This document shows positions 36,028-45,161 of a stretch of 64,000 nt of DNA, piece after piece. The stretch is from Calothrix sp. HK-06. GTDB lineage: Bacteria > Cyanobacteriota > Cyanobacteriia > Cyanobacteriales > Nostocaceae. The translations under genes were made by a program, and so were the position numbers. Position 1 is the first letter of the stretch. The number at the start of each line of letters is the position of its first letter. The stretch spans positions 62,001-126,000 of the forward strand of contig NZ_MRCD01000014.1 of NCBI RefSeq assembly GCF_001904745.1. Direction: 5' to 3'. The notes beneath the pieces were generated by a model that was not told the DNA's origin, ran no database searches, and saw nothing but the letters and a program-made list of their open reading frames with translations.

Positions 36028-37086
36028 TTACTTATCTTCGAGTTTGCTAGCTTTGAAAGTGTCATATGTGCCCTTGATTGTACCAGCAATAGGGATAGCG
36101 ACAATAGTTCCGAAAAGTCCAGCGATTTCAAAACCCATTAATATTGCCACAAAAATCCAGAGTGGATTTAAGCCAATAAAATTACCGATTAATCTCGGCG
36201 CCAAAAAGTTATCCTTAACTTGCTGCATAATCATCGAAGCGACCCCAACTTGAAGTCCAAGACTCCAGTTTTGCAACAGTACCAGCAGTGTGACTAATCC
36301 AATTCCTAACGTAGCTCCAATTACAGGAACAAGTTGAGAGATACCAATGACAATGGCAAACAACAAAGCAAAAGGTACCTTAAGTACAAGAAAAATGGGG
36401 ATCAGACAAGCAGTCATAAACAAAGCTAGCAAAATTTGACTGAGAAAGAAATAGTGAAAATTAAGTAGTATCGATTTTGTCAGGGGTTCACGGATATTAT
36501 CGGGTAAGAGACTAGATAAACCAAACCAAACGGTGTCTCCATAGAGCAGCATGTAAAACGCTAGTACAATAACTAGTATAAACTCTAATATCCATAACAC
36601 AATTGAAGAAGCAAAGCCTACTGCACCAGAAGCTACCTGCTGTACTATATTTTGAATATAAATTTGAATATTGGCATTAATCTGCCTGCTAACAACGGTA
36701 AAATCTAGAGGTAAACGCCGTTCCTTGGCTAATTTCTCTAAAAAAAGCAAGTTTGATTGGCTCTGAGTCAATAAATTGGGTATTTTGTTCAATAACTGTG
36801 TAGCTTGGTCAATAATGACAGGTACAAGTGTCACACCGAGTATCACAAAAACCATCAAAGTAACCAGCAAAACGAGAGTAACAGCTTGCGTGCGGCTCAA
36901 ATATGCGCGTTCAAAAAAGTTGACAAGGTAGTTGAGCAAAAAAGCCAAAATAGCAGCAACACTCAAAATAGTGATAGGGTGCTGGAAAAAATTGAACAGT
37001 TGTGACAGTATCCAGACATTGAGAGCGATAATCGGACCGCTCAGACCATAAAATAGTAGATTTTTAAATGTTGCTGAACGGCGCAT
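36028..37086 (-). CDS. AI-2E family transporter (PerM type)
   Basis: A 352-residue membrane protein with about eight helices. Hallmarks are the long cytoplasmic/periplasmic helix after helix 3 (LLTQSQSNLLFLEKLAKERR), the central hydrophobic part (SSIVLWILEFILVIVLAFYM), and the C-terminal GLNPLWIFVAILMGFEIAGL FGTIVAIPIAGTIK region of the family. Members export autoinducer-2, indole-like compounds or act in Na+/H+ exchange; the substrate here is unknown. Single gene, 210 nt from the divergent pdxH. Confidence 0.9.
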   Translation of the reverse strand: MRRSATFKNLLFYGLSGPIIALNVWILSQLFNFFQHPITILSVAAILAFLLNYLVNFFERAYLSRTQAVTLVLLVTLMVFVILGVTLVPVIIDQATQLLNKIPNLLTQSQSNLLFLEKLAKERRLPLDFTVVSRQINANIQIYIQNIVQQVASGAVGFASSIVLWILEFILVIVLAFYMLLYGDTVWFGLSSLLPDNIREPLTKSILLNFHYFFLSQILLALFMTACLIPIFLVLKVPFALLFAIVIGISQLVPVIGATLGIGLVTLLVLLQNWSLGLQVGVASMIMQQVKDNFLAPRLIGNFIGLNPLWIFVAILMGFEIAGLFGTIVAIPIAGTIKGTYDTFKASKLEDK

Positions 37087-37296
37087 AGTAATGTAGTAGG
37101 GTGCATGACGCTATGAATAATCTTAAAACGAAGCTAGCGATCTGGTGGCGTTACGCACAGAAGCGAGTTAAGAGTTAGGATAATAAATTTGAAATTGCAC
37201 GAATTAATCACTATGATAATTACTTTTAGGCAACTGCCAACCACAAAGCCCAAGCGCTCTCATACACAAAACTCATAATAAGTCAAGCCAAAAGGA

Positions 37297-37953
37297 GTGC
37301 AGTTGATGGATAAAAGCATAGCAGACCTACGCAAAGACTATACCTTACAAGGTCTCCACGAAAACGACGTAGACACCAACCCATTCGTCCAGTTTAAACG
37401 ATGGTTTGACGAAGCGCGCGGCGCCCAACTGAGTGAACCTAACGCAATGACACTTGCTACCACCACACAAGAAGGTCAACCATCAGCACGAATAGTACTA
37501 TTAAAAGACTTTGACGCACGAGGTTTTGTTTTTTATACAAACTACAACAGCCATAAAGGGCAAGAACTAGCAGAAAATCCCCAAGCAGCACTTGTCTTTT
37601 GGTGGGCAGAACTCGAACGTCAAGTACGAGTATGCGGGCATGTCGAGAAAGTATCAGATACAGAATCAGATACGTATTATTACAGTCGTCCAATATCGAG
37701 TCGGCTCGGCGCCTGGGCATCAAACCAAAGCGAGGTTATCGAAAACCGTGAAGTATTAGAACAGCGTTTTAAAGAATTAGAAAGTAAATATTTAGACTCT
37801 TATGTTCCACGTCCCTCACATTGGGGAGGTTTACGAGTTATTCCTTATGAAATTGAATTTTGGCAAGGGCGCCCAAGTCGTTTACATGATCGTTTACGTT
37901 ACACTGTTAATGAAGAAGACGGTACTTGGAAAATTGAACGCTTATCACCGTAA
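37297..37953 (+). CDS. pdxH: Pyridoxamine 5'-phosphate oxidase
   Basis: FMN-dependent oxidase that converts pyridoxine or pyridoxamine phosphate to pyridoxal phosphate. The 218-residue protein has the FMN-binding [40 protein letters not shown], and [11 protein letters not shown], and the C-terminal [16 protein letters not shown] that binds the substrate phosphate. Length and order are typical. AAAGGAG lies about 9 nt before the ATG. The 3' end overlaps the convergent P450 gene by 9 nt. Confidence 0.97.
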   Translation: MQLMDKSIADLRKDYTLQGLHENDVDTNPFVQFKRWFDEARGAQLSEPNAMTLATTTQEGQPSARIVLLKDFDARGFVFYTNYNSHKGQELAENPQAALVFWWAELERQVRVCGHVEKVSDTESDTYYYSRPISSRLGAWASNQSEVIENREVLEQRFKELESKYLDSYVPRPSHWGGLRVIPYEIEFWQGRPSRLHDRLRYTVNEEDGTWKIERLSP

Positions 37954-39285
37954 CTTAATATGAGCGCATAGTTTGTTCAAGAATTTAGAAGGCGCTAAAA
38001 CAGGAGTAATTTTTTCGTACTCCGGTGTAACTGACCAATCATATTGATGTAGCAGTTGGCTCAAAATAATTTTCATTTCCATTTGAGCAAACTGAAAACC
38101 CAAACAACTGTGAGGTCCATGACCAAAACCAGCCAACGCAAAAGGATATTTTTTATCTTCTTCTCGTGGATAAGCAAAACGGTCAGGGTCAAAGCAGTCA
38201 GGATTTGAGTAAATCGAATTCATACGATGAGTTAGCATTGGCGATACAACTACAACCCAACCTGCCGGAATATGAAAACCCTTATATTGAATATCTTTAA
38301 CGACTCCGCGCGGAATACCATAAAGTGGAGGGTATAAACGTTCTATTTCCTTTAGCACATTGGTCATTTGGGTAAGTTGCTTTAGATGTTCAACTTTAAG
38401 TTCATTACCAGCAACCTGAGTTAATTCCTGACGCAGTTTATTTATCCACTCTGGGTGAGAAGCCAATTCAAACAGCACCCAAGATATTAAGTTCGCTGTT
38501 GTTTCATGTCCAGCTACGAGCAATAATAAAGTTTGCTCGATTATTTCTGAATCACTCAAACGTGAACCATCTTCACCAACTGCGTTCATTAATAAAGCAA
38601 GAACATCCGAATATTCTTTTGAACCATTTCGGCGCCTGTTAATAGTTTGAAGTAAATATTCGTGTAATTTACGGCGTGCATTTTGAGAGCGACCATATAA
38701 AGTTAAAGGATTATCCCAACGTACTATAGCCAGTTTACCTTCCACAAGTTGTGTAAACCAACTACAGGTTTTTTCAACTTCCTCAATAGTTTGCGTGCCC
38801 AAAAATAAACGACTAGCAACAATTAAAGTTAGTTTACGAAAATCGGATGCCAAGGGAATAACACCGCGTGTACCCCAATCTTTGATATATTCTTGAACTG
38901 TTGAGTTGATAACATCAAAATAAGTAGCTACTGTTTTGGAGTGAAACGCTGGATACATTAACCTACGTGCAGATGCATGTTCGGCGCCGTCTTGCATCAA
39001 CAGTCCATTACCAAATATTGGCTCTAAAAACCACCAACCTAAACGTGATGAAAAACAATCTGCTTGTTCTTTGAACACAATAGAGTTAGCTTCCGGGCCA
39101 ATTAAGAATGCATATTTCCTTCCTAGAACGCTTGTTTTAAAGATACTGCCGTGGCGCCGGAATTTTTCCCAGTAAAATAATTCTTCCCCTGCAAACAGTC
39201 CAAAAGTGTCTCCTAATAAAGGTAAGCCAAAGTTTCCAGGTAATGATGAGGCGCCTTTTAATTCTGTGATTTGTTGAATCGTCAT
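37945..39285 (-). CDS. Cytochrome P450 (CYP120-like)
   Basis: Soluble P450 monooxygenase of 446 residues. The I-helix oxygen motif is AGHETT (258-263), the K-helix ExxR is EIER (313-316), and the heme thiolate is Cys394 in [10 protein letters not shown]. Overall layout, including [11 protein letters not shown] at the N-terminus and lack of a membrane helix, resembles cyanobacterial CYP120, which acts on retinoids in Synechocystis (established there). Carotenoid-derived substrate here is an inference. It runs tail to tail with pdxH. Confidence 0.93.
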   Translation of the reverse strand: MTIQQITELKGASSLPGNFGLPLLGDTFGLFAGEELFYWEKFRRHGSIFKTSVLGRKYAFLIGPEANSIVFKEQADCFSSRLGWWFLEPIFGNGLLMQDGAEHASARRLMYPAFHSKTVATYFDVINSTVQEYIKDWGTRGVIPLASDFRKLTLIVASRLFLGTQTIEEVEKTCSWFTQLVEGKLAIVRWDNPLTLYGRSQNARRKLHEYLLQTINRRRNGSKEYSDVLALLMNAVGEDGSRLSDSEIIEQTLLLLVAGHETTANLISWVLFELASHPEWINKLRQELTQVAGNELKVEHLKQLTQMTNVLKEIERLYPPLYGIPRGVVKDIQYKGFHIPAGWVVVVSPMLTHRMNSIYSNPDCFDPDRFAYPREEDKKYPFALAGFGHGPHSCLGFQFAQMEMKIILSQLLHQYDWSVTPEYEKITPVLAPSKFLNKLCAHIKLR

Positions 39286-39361
39286 TTTTGTATCGTTTTT
39301 AATTTTCGTATGGAATGTAATGATAATTATAGAGAAACAGGCAATTAAGAATTAAGCTTAG

Positions 39362-39628
39362 TTGAGATGGAAACACAAAGAAGTATCGCATTTAATGAAG
39401 GGAGAATTTCAACGCTTTAGTAAGGGAAAACTCCTAACTTTTCTTAAACAACTCGATACGGAAATTAGTTTACATCTTTGTCCTCGTCATGGAGACAATC
39501 TAAAGAGTGAAACTATAATCTCGCTGTATAAATTATTAGGTCATGATTTTATAATTCCAAAGCCAACTTCAAACAGCGATTTACCCCTTCCAAAGCTTCT
39601 TGTGTCAGCATACCTAAATTCCTTATAA
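39362..39628 (+). pseudogene. Fragment resembling a HigA/XRE-type antitoxin
   Basis: Eighty-eight codons. The part HLMKGEFQRFSKGKLLTFLK QLDTEI resembles the recognition-helix end of XRE/HTH_37 antitoxins (DLLRGKLxRFSxxRLxxFLxxL). The first helices of the domain are missing and the C-terminal half looks unrelated. It may be a truncated antitoxin next to the MazF-like pair, or a chance resemblance. Confidence 0.35.
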
Positions 39629-39640
39629 TCATTGATTTAT

Positions 39641-39919
39641 TTAAAGTAAAAATTGACTTCCCAGAACTACTGAGTCAACCCTAATACCAGCAGCAATTAT
39701 TTCATCACCAGTTATTAGATATTGCGTTACTGTCAAAGAACGATTCGTATTCGATGTACAAGGTGCAATAATAACGTCTTCAAGAATAGAATTAAGTCTC
39801 GAAGCAGAAATAATTACAGCAGGACGAACTTTGAACTCTTGCAGTTGGGTAGATGGCATAGGTGTCCGACATAACACTACATTACCGCGTTGATAATTCA
39901 TCGGTGAAGAGTTCGTCAT
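39641..39919 (-). CDS. MazF/PemK-like toxin, possibly C-terminally truncated
   Basis: Ninety-two residues: MNYQRGNVVLCRTPMPSTQL, then KVRPAVIISASRLNSILEDV IIAPCTSN and IAAGIRVDSVVLGSQFLL. RPAVIIS and the IxxxxxS/T strand are the MazF/PemK endoribonuclease core. The usual last helix after the RVDSVV strand (about 15-20 residues) is missing, so activity is uncertain. The start may be the ATG at 39919 or, more like the family, 39901. It overlaps the antitoxin stop, as toxin genes usually do. Confidence 0.7.
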   Translation of the reverse strand: MTNSSPMNYQRGNVVLCRTPMPSTQLQEFKVRPAVIISASRLNSILEDVIIAPCTSNTNRSLTVTQYLITGDEIIAAGIRVDSVVLGSQFLL

Positions 39920-40085
39920 AAATATCGTTCTCAGAGCTTAACCATTCTTCATAAGCTTGAGATTGTATCATTGGTACAGTCGCTTTTTCTTTACTTTTTA
40001 ATAAAACTGCAAAATCCAGTAATGTAGACAATTGCTCATTATTGAGTTGGTCAATTATAAGCTCAAGTTTTTGGCGAGTGTTCAT
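39882..40085 (-). CDS. Antitoxin of the MazF-like pair
   Basis: Sixty-seven residues from the ATG at 40085: MNTRQKLELIIDQLNNEQLS TLLDFAVLL, then a Glu/Asp-rich tail (EEWLSSENDIYDELFTDE). An N-terminal helical/dimer part with an acidic C-terminal toxin-binding tail fits antitoxins. The frame is open further upstream (to 40226), but that part is the tail of a broken acetyltransferase fused in frame, not antitoxin. Overlaps the toxin gene by 20-38 nt. Confidence 0.65.
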   Translation of the reverse strand: MNTRQKLELIIDQLNNEQLSTLLDFAVLLKSKEKATVPMIQSQAYEEWLSSENDIYDELFTDELSTR

Positions 40086-40369
40086 GTTACTAGATTTATT
40101 AACTGCAAGACTTACAACTGTTTGAACAAGGCATGAGCCAATTCCTTTACGTCTATGTTTAGGACTAACATTTAATACATGGATTAAACACTTGGCGCCT
40201 GTATCAACAAAAACAATTCGACCCACTTCTTTACCACGGTATTCAGCAATATATATTTCTGGATACCACGGGTAGTAGCATATAACAACGAATCTAAAAA
40301 AGTTTGTGATAATTTTTGAATCTTATATCCAGAGCGTAATGAAAACGGTTCTACCATGCAGCTTATCAA
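40086..40369 (-). pseudogene. Decayed GNAT acetyltransferase
   Basis: The N-terminal part reads VEPFSLRSGYKIQKLSQTFL in one frame, and the acetyl-CoA-binding part (GRIVFVDTGAKCLIHVLNVS PKHRRKGIGSCLVQTVVSLA, with the RRxGIG motif) continues in another, so at least one frameshift lies near 40230-40270. The gene is cut off after SLAVNKSS, exactly where the antitoxin frame begins. This looks like an acetyltransferase gene interrupted by, or deleted against, the toxin-antitoxin module. Confidence 0.65.
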
Positions 40370-40420
40370 TACTAAGTATAGTTAATAAATCCGTTATAAT
40401 TCAGGATTGAACAATGCACA

Positions 40421-40672
40421 AGTTTTAATAAGGCGCGTGTTGCAGCACAGCTATGTGGTGATAAATTAACCGTTGAGTCTTTAGGCTATAAGGTACAAGA
40501 TGACGGCACGATTTTAGATGAAGATGGTAAAGCTTTTTCTTGCAACGGATTAACAGATGTAACGGATGAAATACATAGCTTATCCGTTACATCCTTTGTA
40601 TCTTTTACAAATCTTTTCCACTTGTTAGGCAATAAACGGGGTTTACGGTGGGTTGATGGGTTGATGGGATGA
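40421..40672 (+). pseudogene. Unidentified coding remnant
   Basis: An open stretch without a start: FNKARVAAQLCGDKLTVESL, GYKVQDDGTILDEDGKAFSC, then TDVTDEIHSLSVTSFVSF where the repeat hairpin at 40556-40593 is translated. Composition looks coding for the first 45 residues. I cannot name the source gene. Confidence 0.3.
40556..40593. repeat. Second GATGTAACGGAT / ATCCGTTACATC hairpin
   Basis: Same 12-bp arms and 14-nt spacer as the copy at 23823-23860. Confidence 0.7.
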
Positions 40673-40738
40673 TGTTGGATGTTGGATGTTGGATGTTGGA
40701 TGTTGGGTTACGCGCTGGCGCGCTCCACCCAACCTACG
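40671..40738. repeat. GATGTTG heptamer tract plus GTTGGGTTACGCG hairpin
   Basis: Five tandem GATGTTG heptamers run into GTTGGGTTACGCGC / GCGCGCTCCACCCAAC, a hairpin of a type widespread in cyanobacteria. It ends a few bases from the stop of the DUF3153 gene and probably terminates it. Confidence 0.65.
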
Positions 40739-40740
40739 TT

Positions 40741-41571
40741 TTATTGTTCTGTAACTACAGCTTGAGCTAGTTTTATTGTGGGGTCGGGTAGTATGTTGTA
40801 GCGGATGTATGTTCCTAGCACAACTAATAATATGATTATTAAGGCACCTATACCTAATGGACTTGGGAGCCAAAATACTACTTCGACGTGGTTAAGTGTA
40901 CCTGGGTTGAGATGCCAAGTTAGTTGTTTGCCGTTGGTTTCTGGTAAAACGGCGTTTTCTGTTGGTTCGACGATATTTTTGGCGCCCCACAGTGTTTTTA
41001 GGCTAAACTCTAGATCTAATATTGAGGCTGCGTTTGCTAGTACGTTACCGTTATTGGATATTAATGCTAGCGAACTTAAGTCTAGGTCGTAAACTAACTT
41101 GTTCCGAACTAGTAACAGAAAGTTGTTCTGGAATAGTAGTATATTTGATTCGATTTTCGGTAAGTCTGTATTAACATCTTTGTATTTACCTTTTTCATTT
41201 AGATTAGGGTTGAAGAATTTATTAAACTTTGTTTGTAATTCTTCGGCGTTGTTAAAGGGTATTGTGACGACTACTTCTTCTCTAGAAAGGCGCCGTATTT
41301 TACCATCAAGTTTACGCGCGCGACGTTCAATACTGTCTAACCATTCATATACCGAGTCTCCACTAAAGGTTGTAAGACGTTCGCCTAAGTGAATATGCTG
41401 AACAAATTCACCGTAGTTAGAGTTATTAAAGTTTACGGCAACGTCATATTTTACACAGCCTGATAACAATAAAGATGCTAAGGCTATCAAGAAAATAATC
41501 CGTGCGCGTTTTGAGATGCCTTGAAATAGATTTTTAAGATATTTAGTTTGTCTTGCAACCAGTCGAATCAT
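40741..41571 (-). CDS. DUF3153-type lipoprotein
   Basis: The 276-residue protein has an N-terminal membrane helix with a lipobox (IALASLLLSGC), so it is probably an anchored lipoprotein. KYDVAVNFNNSNYGEFVQHI and GKIRRLSREEVVVTIPFNNA are the cyanobacterial DUF3153 core, and a second helix near the C-terminus (LGIGALIIILLVVLGTYIRY) gives a hairpin topology. Function unknown. It lies 21 nt after the TPR gene on the same strand, so they are likely co-transcribed. Confidence 0.82.
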   Translation of the reverse strand: MIRLVARQTKYLKNLFQGISKRARIIFLIALASLLLSGCVKYDVAVNFNNSNYGEFVQHIHLGERLTTFSGDSVYEWLDSIERRARKLDGKIRRLSREEVVVTIPFNNAEELQTKFNKFFNPNLNEKGKYKDVNTDLPKIESNILLFQNNFLLLVRNKLVYDLDLSSLALISNNGNVLANAASILDLEFSLKTLWGAKNIVEPTENAVLPETNGKQLTWHLNPGTLNHVEVVFWLPSPLGIGALIIILLVVLGTYIRYNILPDPTIKLAQAVVTEQ

Positions 41572-41592
41572 ATAGCTTTGTTCCTTGACGAG

Positions 41593-42117
41593 TTATGCAT
41601 TAAAATTTAACCAAACTAAATATGAGAGCGTTATCGCAACCCCTATTAAAGCAACCCAAATAAAGCGATTATCTTTGGTGTTGACTTGGTTTAAGTCTAC
41701 ATATTCTTTTTCTGGAGCTTTGGAAGCTGTATTTGATGAAACATTCGTCACAAACTTGGTTTTATCATTATTACTCGATACGGCGCCCATATCTGGTATC
41801 TCTGTCAACCATTCTTTGGGACGGTTCAATTTAGGCGCCTTCCAGATATACTGTAAGCGTTTTGCTTGCGTACTAGTATCAATATCAGGATGACGCTTAA
41901 GCTGCTCACATAAGTCAACAGCATCTTGGTTTCGTCCTGCTGCTTCATATGCTGTTGCCAACCAAATTTGCACCTCTCCACCAAAGCGGGTATTACGAGC
42001 AACAAGCGAATTCGCTCGCTCTAAACTTTCAACAGCTTCGCGGTATTTCCCGTTTTCAAACGCTACTACCCCTCTCTGGTAAAGGCTTCTAGCCAATTCA
42101 ATACTACCTTGATCCAT
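41593..42117 (-). CDS. Tail-anchored TPR protein
   Basis: From the ATG at 42117 (MDQGSIELARSLYQRGVVAF) the protein has two TPR-like units (YQRGVVAFENGKYREAVESL, IWLATAYEAAGRNQDAVDLC), a polar middle and a single C-terminal membrane helix (FIWVALIGVAITLSYLVWLN). It is thus a cytoplasmic scaffold anchored by its tail. The DUF3153 lipoprotein gene follows within 25 nt, suggesting one membrane assembly. Start three codons further up (42126) is possible. Confidence 0.78.
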   Translation of the reverse strand: MDQGSIELARSLYQRGVVAFENGKYREAVESLERANSLVARNTRFGGEVQIWLATAYEAAGRNQDAVDLCEQLKRHPDIDTSTQAKRLQYIWKAPKLNRPKEWLTEIPDMGAVSSNNDKTKFVTNVSSNTASKAPEKEYVDLNQVNTKDNRFIWVALIGVAITLSYLVWLNFNA

Positions 42118-42225
42118 TAAATGCACATCCCCGTTAAAGCACTTCTTTCATTGTGCCAATTCCAGCATTTTTTGGAAATCTTTAATTATTGGGTTTCCCA
42201 ATATCCCCTTTTACCCCCTTACCAA

Positions 42226-42437
42226 GGCAGGGCTGATTCATTCCCTCTCAAACCGGATTTGTCAACATGGTTAGCAAGAAAAATCCTAAGTATAGGTAAC
42301 GGTGGAACAGGTTTTTAAGCACACAGATATAAGTGTGATTGTCTATTTTATCCGCTCCGAGGGTTGCAAAAATACCAATAAAAATTGTGTGAAACCCTTG
42401 ATTTAGAGAGCTTTTTAGGGAATGAATCAGCCCTGCT
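42226..42437. mobile_element. MITE-like element with 21-bp inverted ends
   Basis: GGCAGGGCTGATTCATTCCCT (left) and AGGGAATGAATCAGCCCTGCT (right) are inverted repeats with one mismatch, 212 bp end to end, each flanked outside by ACCAAG/CCCCTT-like sequence. No transposase inside; two short frames across the ends are not real genes. The remaining spacer to 42940 is AT-rich and empty. Confidence 0.55.
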
Positions 42438-42940
42438 TACCAAGGGGAACTTTAAATCTTATCCCCTCTCTGGAGTAGCGGGTTGGGGGAATCAAATCTG
42501 TGTAAAGGCAATTTCAGAAGACTTATGTACATATATTGTGGCTTTTACAAGCGGTAGTCAGAAAATAAAACTTCTCTAGCATCACGTTTAAAGAGTTGAT
42601 ACCAATAGATAATATTGAATGCGTATTTATACTTAAAAAGAATTTCTGAAATTACATGTGAAGTGAGAATTTGTAATTTCTTATTTGTATAGTAGTTCCG
42701 CACTTTCACTGTTTACCTAAGAAAAATTCTGCTGTTAAGACTGAGTAATAACAAATGTTGTTTTCAATTGTGATGTTGAGAAAAGGGCATTTTTCTTGAC
42801 ATCGATTTTTAGAATTAATGTTTTTATTTTGTTAACACTAATCCCACAATAAATAATTGTGGTTGAAGGTATAACAATTAACACATAAGTGACTTTTTGA
42901 TATTTAGAATAAGCTTAGTCATTATTTAGGTTATATAAAA

Positions 42941-43861
42941 ATGATAATACATCAACCAGACGGAATTAAATACTACTATTCTGATGAAATTTTAAGTTAT
43001 TTTAAAAACTTGCTTATAAAGCCTTTTGAACAGCATATAATAACGAAAGCTTGGCAAAAAGAAGTTTTAGACTCATATAATAACAAAGACTTTAAAACTA
43101 TCAGAGAAATTGTAGGAGGAGGACAAGCAGATTTTGAGGAGCCTTTTAGAGGACTTACCCCTGAAGAAAGAGTATTAGTATATTGCTACAACGGTAATAT
43201 GCAACAACATACAGTCAGCCAATTATACATATTTGAGAAACATGCTAACATTTTTGACAAATATTTTTTTGAGCCTGAGAGGCGGGTTATATTTATTGAT
43301 TTTGGATGTGGGCCACTAAGCTCAGGTATAGCTTTAGCTATGTATTATGCCCAAGTACAAAAAAGTAATAGTCAAAAATTTTTTTTAAATTATATTGGAA
43401 TGGATAAGGCAGAATCAATGCTTTTAAAAGCAAAAGAATTTAGCAGATATCCAAATCTTTTTCCACAAGAAACAACATTTTATTTTATAAATACTTATAA
43501 GGAGGCATCTATCTTTAAATATAGATTGTACCAATGCCTAGATAGTTATATTAGTAAAAACGCTTTAATTATCTTAAATTTTTCTTACTTATTTGCCAGC
43601 GAAAGCCTTGATATTGATAAACTTATTCGTTTAATTCAAGAAATTTTATCAACATATGAGTCTCAACAAGTATGTTTAATATTTCAAAATCCACCGGGAA
43701 CAGATTTAAATATTAAATGGAACAAGTTTCAGAGTCAAATTAAAGAATTAAAGACTGTTATCAAAGGACCAATATCTGAAAAGTTTAATTTTTATTGTAT
43801 TCAAAGTAAAAGGAAGAGAAACACACAACTTTATTATGATATAAAATTTAGAACCAACTAA
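42941..43861 (+). CDS. Probable SAM-dependent methyltransferase, unknown substrate
   Basis: The 306-residue protein carries a Rossmann-type motif I (VIFIDFGCGPLSSGIALAMY, about residues 121-140) and motif II YIGMDKAESML with the acidic residue for the SAM ribose; ALIILNFSYLF could be the motif IV strand. The first 110 residues (FRGLTPEERVLVYCYNGNMQ) are not from a family I know. Very AT-rich, with no GGCGCC sites, unlike the core genes, so recent arrival is likely. The AlkB-type gene follows on the same strand after 324 nt. Confidence 0.6.
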   Translation: MIIHQPDGIKYYYSDEILSYFKNLLIKPFEQHIITKAWQKEVLDSYNNKDFKTIREIVGGGQADFEEPFRGLTPEERVLVYCYNGNMQQHTVSQLYIFEKHANIFDKYFFEPERRVIFIDFGCGPLSSGIALAMYYAQVQKSNSQKFFLNYIGMDKAESMLLKAKEFSRYPNLFPQETTFYFINTYKEASIFKYRLYQCLDSYISKNALIILNFSYLFASESLDIDKLIRLIQEILSTYESQQVCLIFQNPPGTDLNIKWNKFQSQIKELKTVIKGPISEKFNFYCIQSKRKRNTQLYYDIKFRTN

Positions 43862-44185
43862 TTATTGAATTTTGATTAACTCTAACATATTACAATAATA
43901 ATACGTTAAATTAATATTGTTGACATTATAATAACGATAGCTATAATAAATGTAATACTATAGCAGTTCTAATTTATTCATGTTAATTAAAATTTATTAG
44001 ATAAACCACAAAGCGTACAATTTTTTTACAAATGATTAAAGATTGCTATAGTAAATTTTTACATTAGCTTGACGCTGACTTTTTCATAAAATTCAGCATT
44101 TGTTTGCTACAAATATTGATAGAGTGCTTACTGATACCAATCATCGATTGTGCATCAAAAAATTTATTTAAAGGAGATAAAAAGA
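43862..44185. other. AT-rich spacer between the methyltransferase and AlkB genes
   Basis: About 320 bp, strongly AT-rich, with no frame or repeat. A promoter for the AlkB-type gene may lie here. Confidence 0.35.
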
Positions 44186-44950
44186 GTGACTAAAAAAAAC
44201 AAGACAGATCAATTGATATCTGGTATACAATTGGAGCTATTTAATACTCTCCCCAACGATGCTAATCCAGATAAAATAAACCTATCTGATAAAAACTATA
44301 ACGGGAATATTACTAGTTATAATAAATTTAGTAATTTAAGTGACAAAACTGAATCAATAAATCAATCAGAAGAAATAATAAAAATAGATGATATAAATGG
44401 TTTAACTTATGTACGTAATTTTATAAGTCAAGATGAACATGACATATTGTTAGAAAAAATAGATAGTCAACCTTGGTTAGGCGATTTACAAAGGAGAGTA
44501 CAACACTATGGTTATAAATATGATTACGTGCAGCATAAAATTAATCGTGACATGTATATTGCTCCTTTACCAGACTGGGCGTTAAATATAGCAACAAAGT
44601 TACACGAACATTATAGCGAGACTTTGCCTGACCAAGTAATTGTCAATGAGTATGAACCAGGTCAGGGAATAGCAAATCATACTGATTGTAAGACTTGTTT
44701 TCGAGATACTATTATCTCACTCAGTTTAGGCTCTGAGTGTATTATGGATTTTACTCATCCTTCATTAAATCAGACATCTATTTTACTAGAACCCAGAAGC
44801 TTAATTATTATGCAAGGGGAAGCGAGATACAATTGGAGGCATGGTATAGCAAAAAGAAAAAGCGATAAATTTCAGGGGCAAGTTATAAAAAGAGCAAGAC
44901 GTGTTTCTTTAACTTTTAGAACGGTAATTATTCCGGACTATTGCCCATAA
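44186..44950 (+). CDS. AlkB-family Fe(II)/2-oxoglutarate dioxygenase
   Basis: Oxidative demethylase-type fold. The start is set at GTG 44186 (VTKKNKTDQ) because AAGGAG lies 9 nt upstream; a frame reaching 44150 would put that site inside the gene. Residues 1-65 are polar and disordered. The catalytic core runs LTYVRNFISQDEHDILLEKI, QRRVQHYGYKYDY, NEYEPGQGIANHTDCKTCF (iron His and Asp), then LLEPRSLIIMQGEARYNWRH (distal iron His) and RRVSLTFR (2OG-binding Arg). Alkylated DNA or RNA repair is likely. Confidence 0.85.
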   Translation: MTKKNKTDQLISGIQLELFNTLPNDANPDKINLSDKNYNGNITSYNKFSNLSDKTESINQSEEIIKIDDINGLTYVRNFISQDEHDILLEKIDSQPWLGDLQRRVQHYGYKYDYVQHKINRDMYIAPLPDWALNIATKLHEHYSETLPDQVIVNEYEPGQGIANHTDCKTCFRDTIISLSLGSECIMDFTHPSLNQTSILLEPRSLIIMQGEARYNWRHGIAKRKSDKFQGQVIKRARRVSLTFRTVIIPDYCP

Positions 44951-45161
44951 GTAATCATCGGACAGATAACTATTAGTTCATGTCATTAAATTCGATGGGT
45001 ATATCTTAATAATTCTTTCTTTGTCTACGAGCGTGACGAACGTGGTTCATTTCTTTCACTCTGTGTCCTCTGCGCGTAATAAGGTAAAGATAAATACTTT
45101 ACTGCACAGACGAGACGCCTATGCTACAAACTATCGTACTCTTTGCATTAAAAACTTTGTT

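Noticed and set aside
42121-42579. Two short frames (65 and 64 residues)
   Set aside because: They span the inverted ends of the MITE-like element and read repeat DNA.
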